From NCBI GenBank assembly GCA_025350885.1, contig JANXXA010000410.1, forward strand, positions 1 through 6,196: 6,196 nt of DNA, read 5' to 3'. The position numbers were made by a program, and so were the translations under genes. Origin of the DNA: Phenylobacterium sp. GTDB lineage: Bacteria > Pseudomonadota > Alphaproteobacteria > Caulobacterales > Caulobacteraceae. Under the pieces are notes generated by a model. That model was not told the origin of the DNA, did not search any database, and saw only the letters and a list, made by a program, of their open reading frames with translations. Below are positions 6,130 through 6,196 of the stretch, one piece after another; the stretch's first letter is position 1, and every line of letters starts with the position of its first letter.

Positions 6130-6179
6130 CAGGCAAACATCATCATATATTGATTACATTGATCAAGATTGACGAAGCC
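6130..6179. promoter_or_regulatory. AT-rich upstream region with phased TTGA repeats (operator candidate)
   Basis: This segment is strikingly AT-rich compared with the rest of the window. On the plus strand TTGA occurs at 6150, 6159 and 6169, spaced 9 and 10 bases, about one helical turn apart. The middle copy is part of a perfect 8-bp palindrome TTGATCAA (6159-6166). On the minus strand TATGAT (rc of 6141-6146) lies about 11 bases before the ATG of the citrate synthase-like gene and could be a -10, giving a very short leader; no well-spaced -35 accompanies it. A plus-strand ATG at 6180 opens a frame running off the window (MLAPF), too short to judge. Confidence 0.4.
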
Positions 6180-6196
6180 ATGCTGGCGCCATTTCT

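Noticed and set aside
5485..6153. Plus-strand open frame of 222 codons
   Set aside because: Antisense to the HTH-citrate synthase gene, whose motifs are complete on the minus strand.

Overview
The window is high-GC, densely packed DNA. Weak or absent Shine-Dalgarno sites, a tRNA promoter resembling the Caulobacter housekeeping consensus, a short single-domain RNase D and an NDUFA9-type complex I protein all point to an alphaproteobacterium, most likely Caulobacterales (Caulobacter/Phenylobacterium-like). This assignment is inferred from gene content and style; no search was run.

Layout, left to right. (1) Bases 1-520, minus strand: RNase D, with its 3' end cut by the window edge. Upstream on the same strand is tRNA-Leu(CAG) (644-730) with its own promoter. 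(2) Bases 856-1827, plus strand: a Rossmann-fold NDUFA9-family protein. (3) Bases 1841-2387, minus strand: a type II toxin-antitoxin pair, brnT then brnA, with a 59-nt out-of-frame overlap. A promoter carrying a palindrome between its -35 and -10 starts just past the stop of the next gene. (4) Bases 2480-3283, minus strand: undecaprenyl-diphosphatase (uppP), with Met where the family's catalytic-site His normally sits. (5) Bases 3422-4591, plus strand, divergent from uppP: a TPR plus aspartyl/asparaginyl beta-hydroxylase protein. (6) Bases 4588-4959, minus strand: a TfoX N-terminal-domain gene interrupted by one in-frame amber codon, a pseudogene that simple ORF calling misses. (7) Bases 4969-6129, minus strand: a citrate-synthase-family protein with an N-terminal MerR/excisionase-like helix-turn-helix, preceded by an AT-rich segment with phased TTGA repeats.

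The window is mostly core housekeeping: RNA maturation, a respiratory-complex accessory protein and cell-wall lipid carrier recycling. Inserted into it are a small accessory toxin-antitoxin module between the NDUFA9 gene and uppP, and a decaying tfoX-like gene just downstream of the citrate synthase-like gene. No CRISPR array, insertion sequence, rRNA or evidence of a large undescribed system was seen. The most useful leads are the UppP His-to-Met change, the tfoX nonsense mutation, the substituted BrnT arginine with its promoter palindrome, and the possible autoregulated HTH-citrate synthase.
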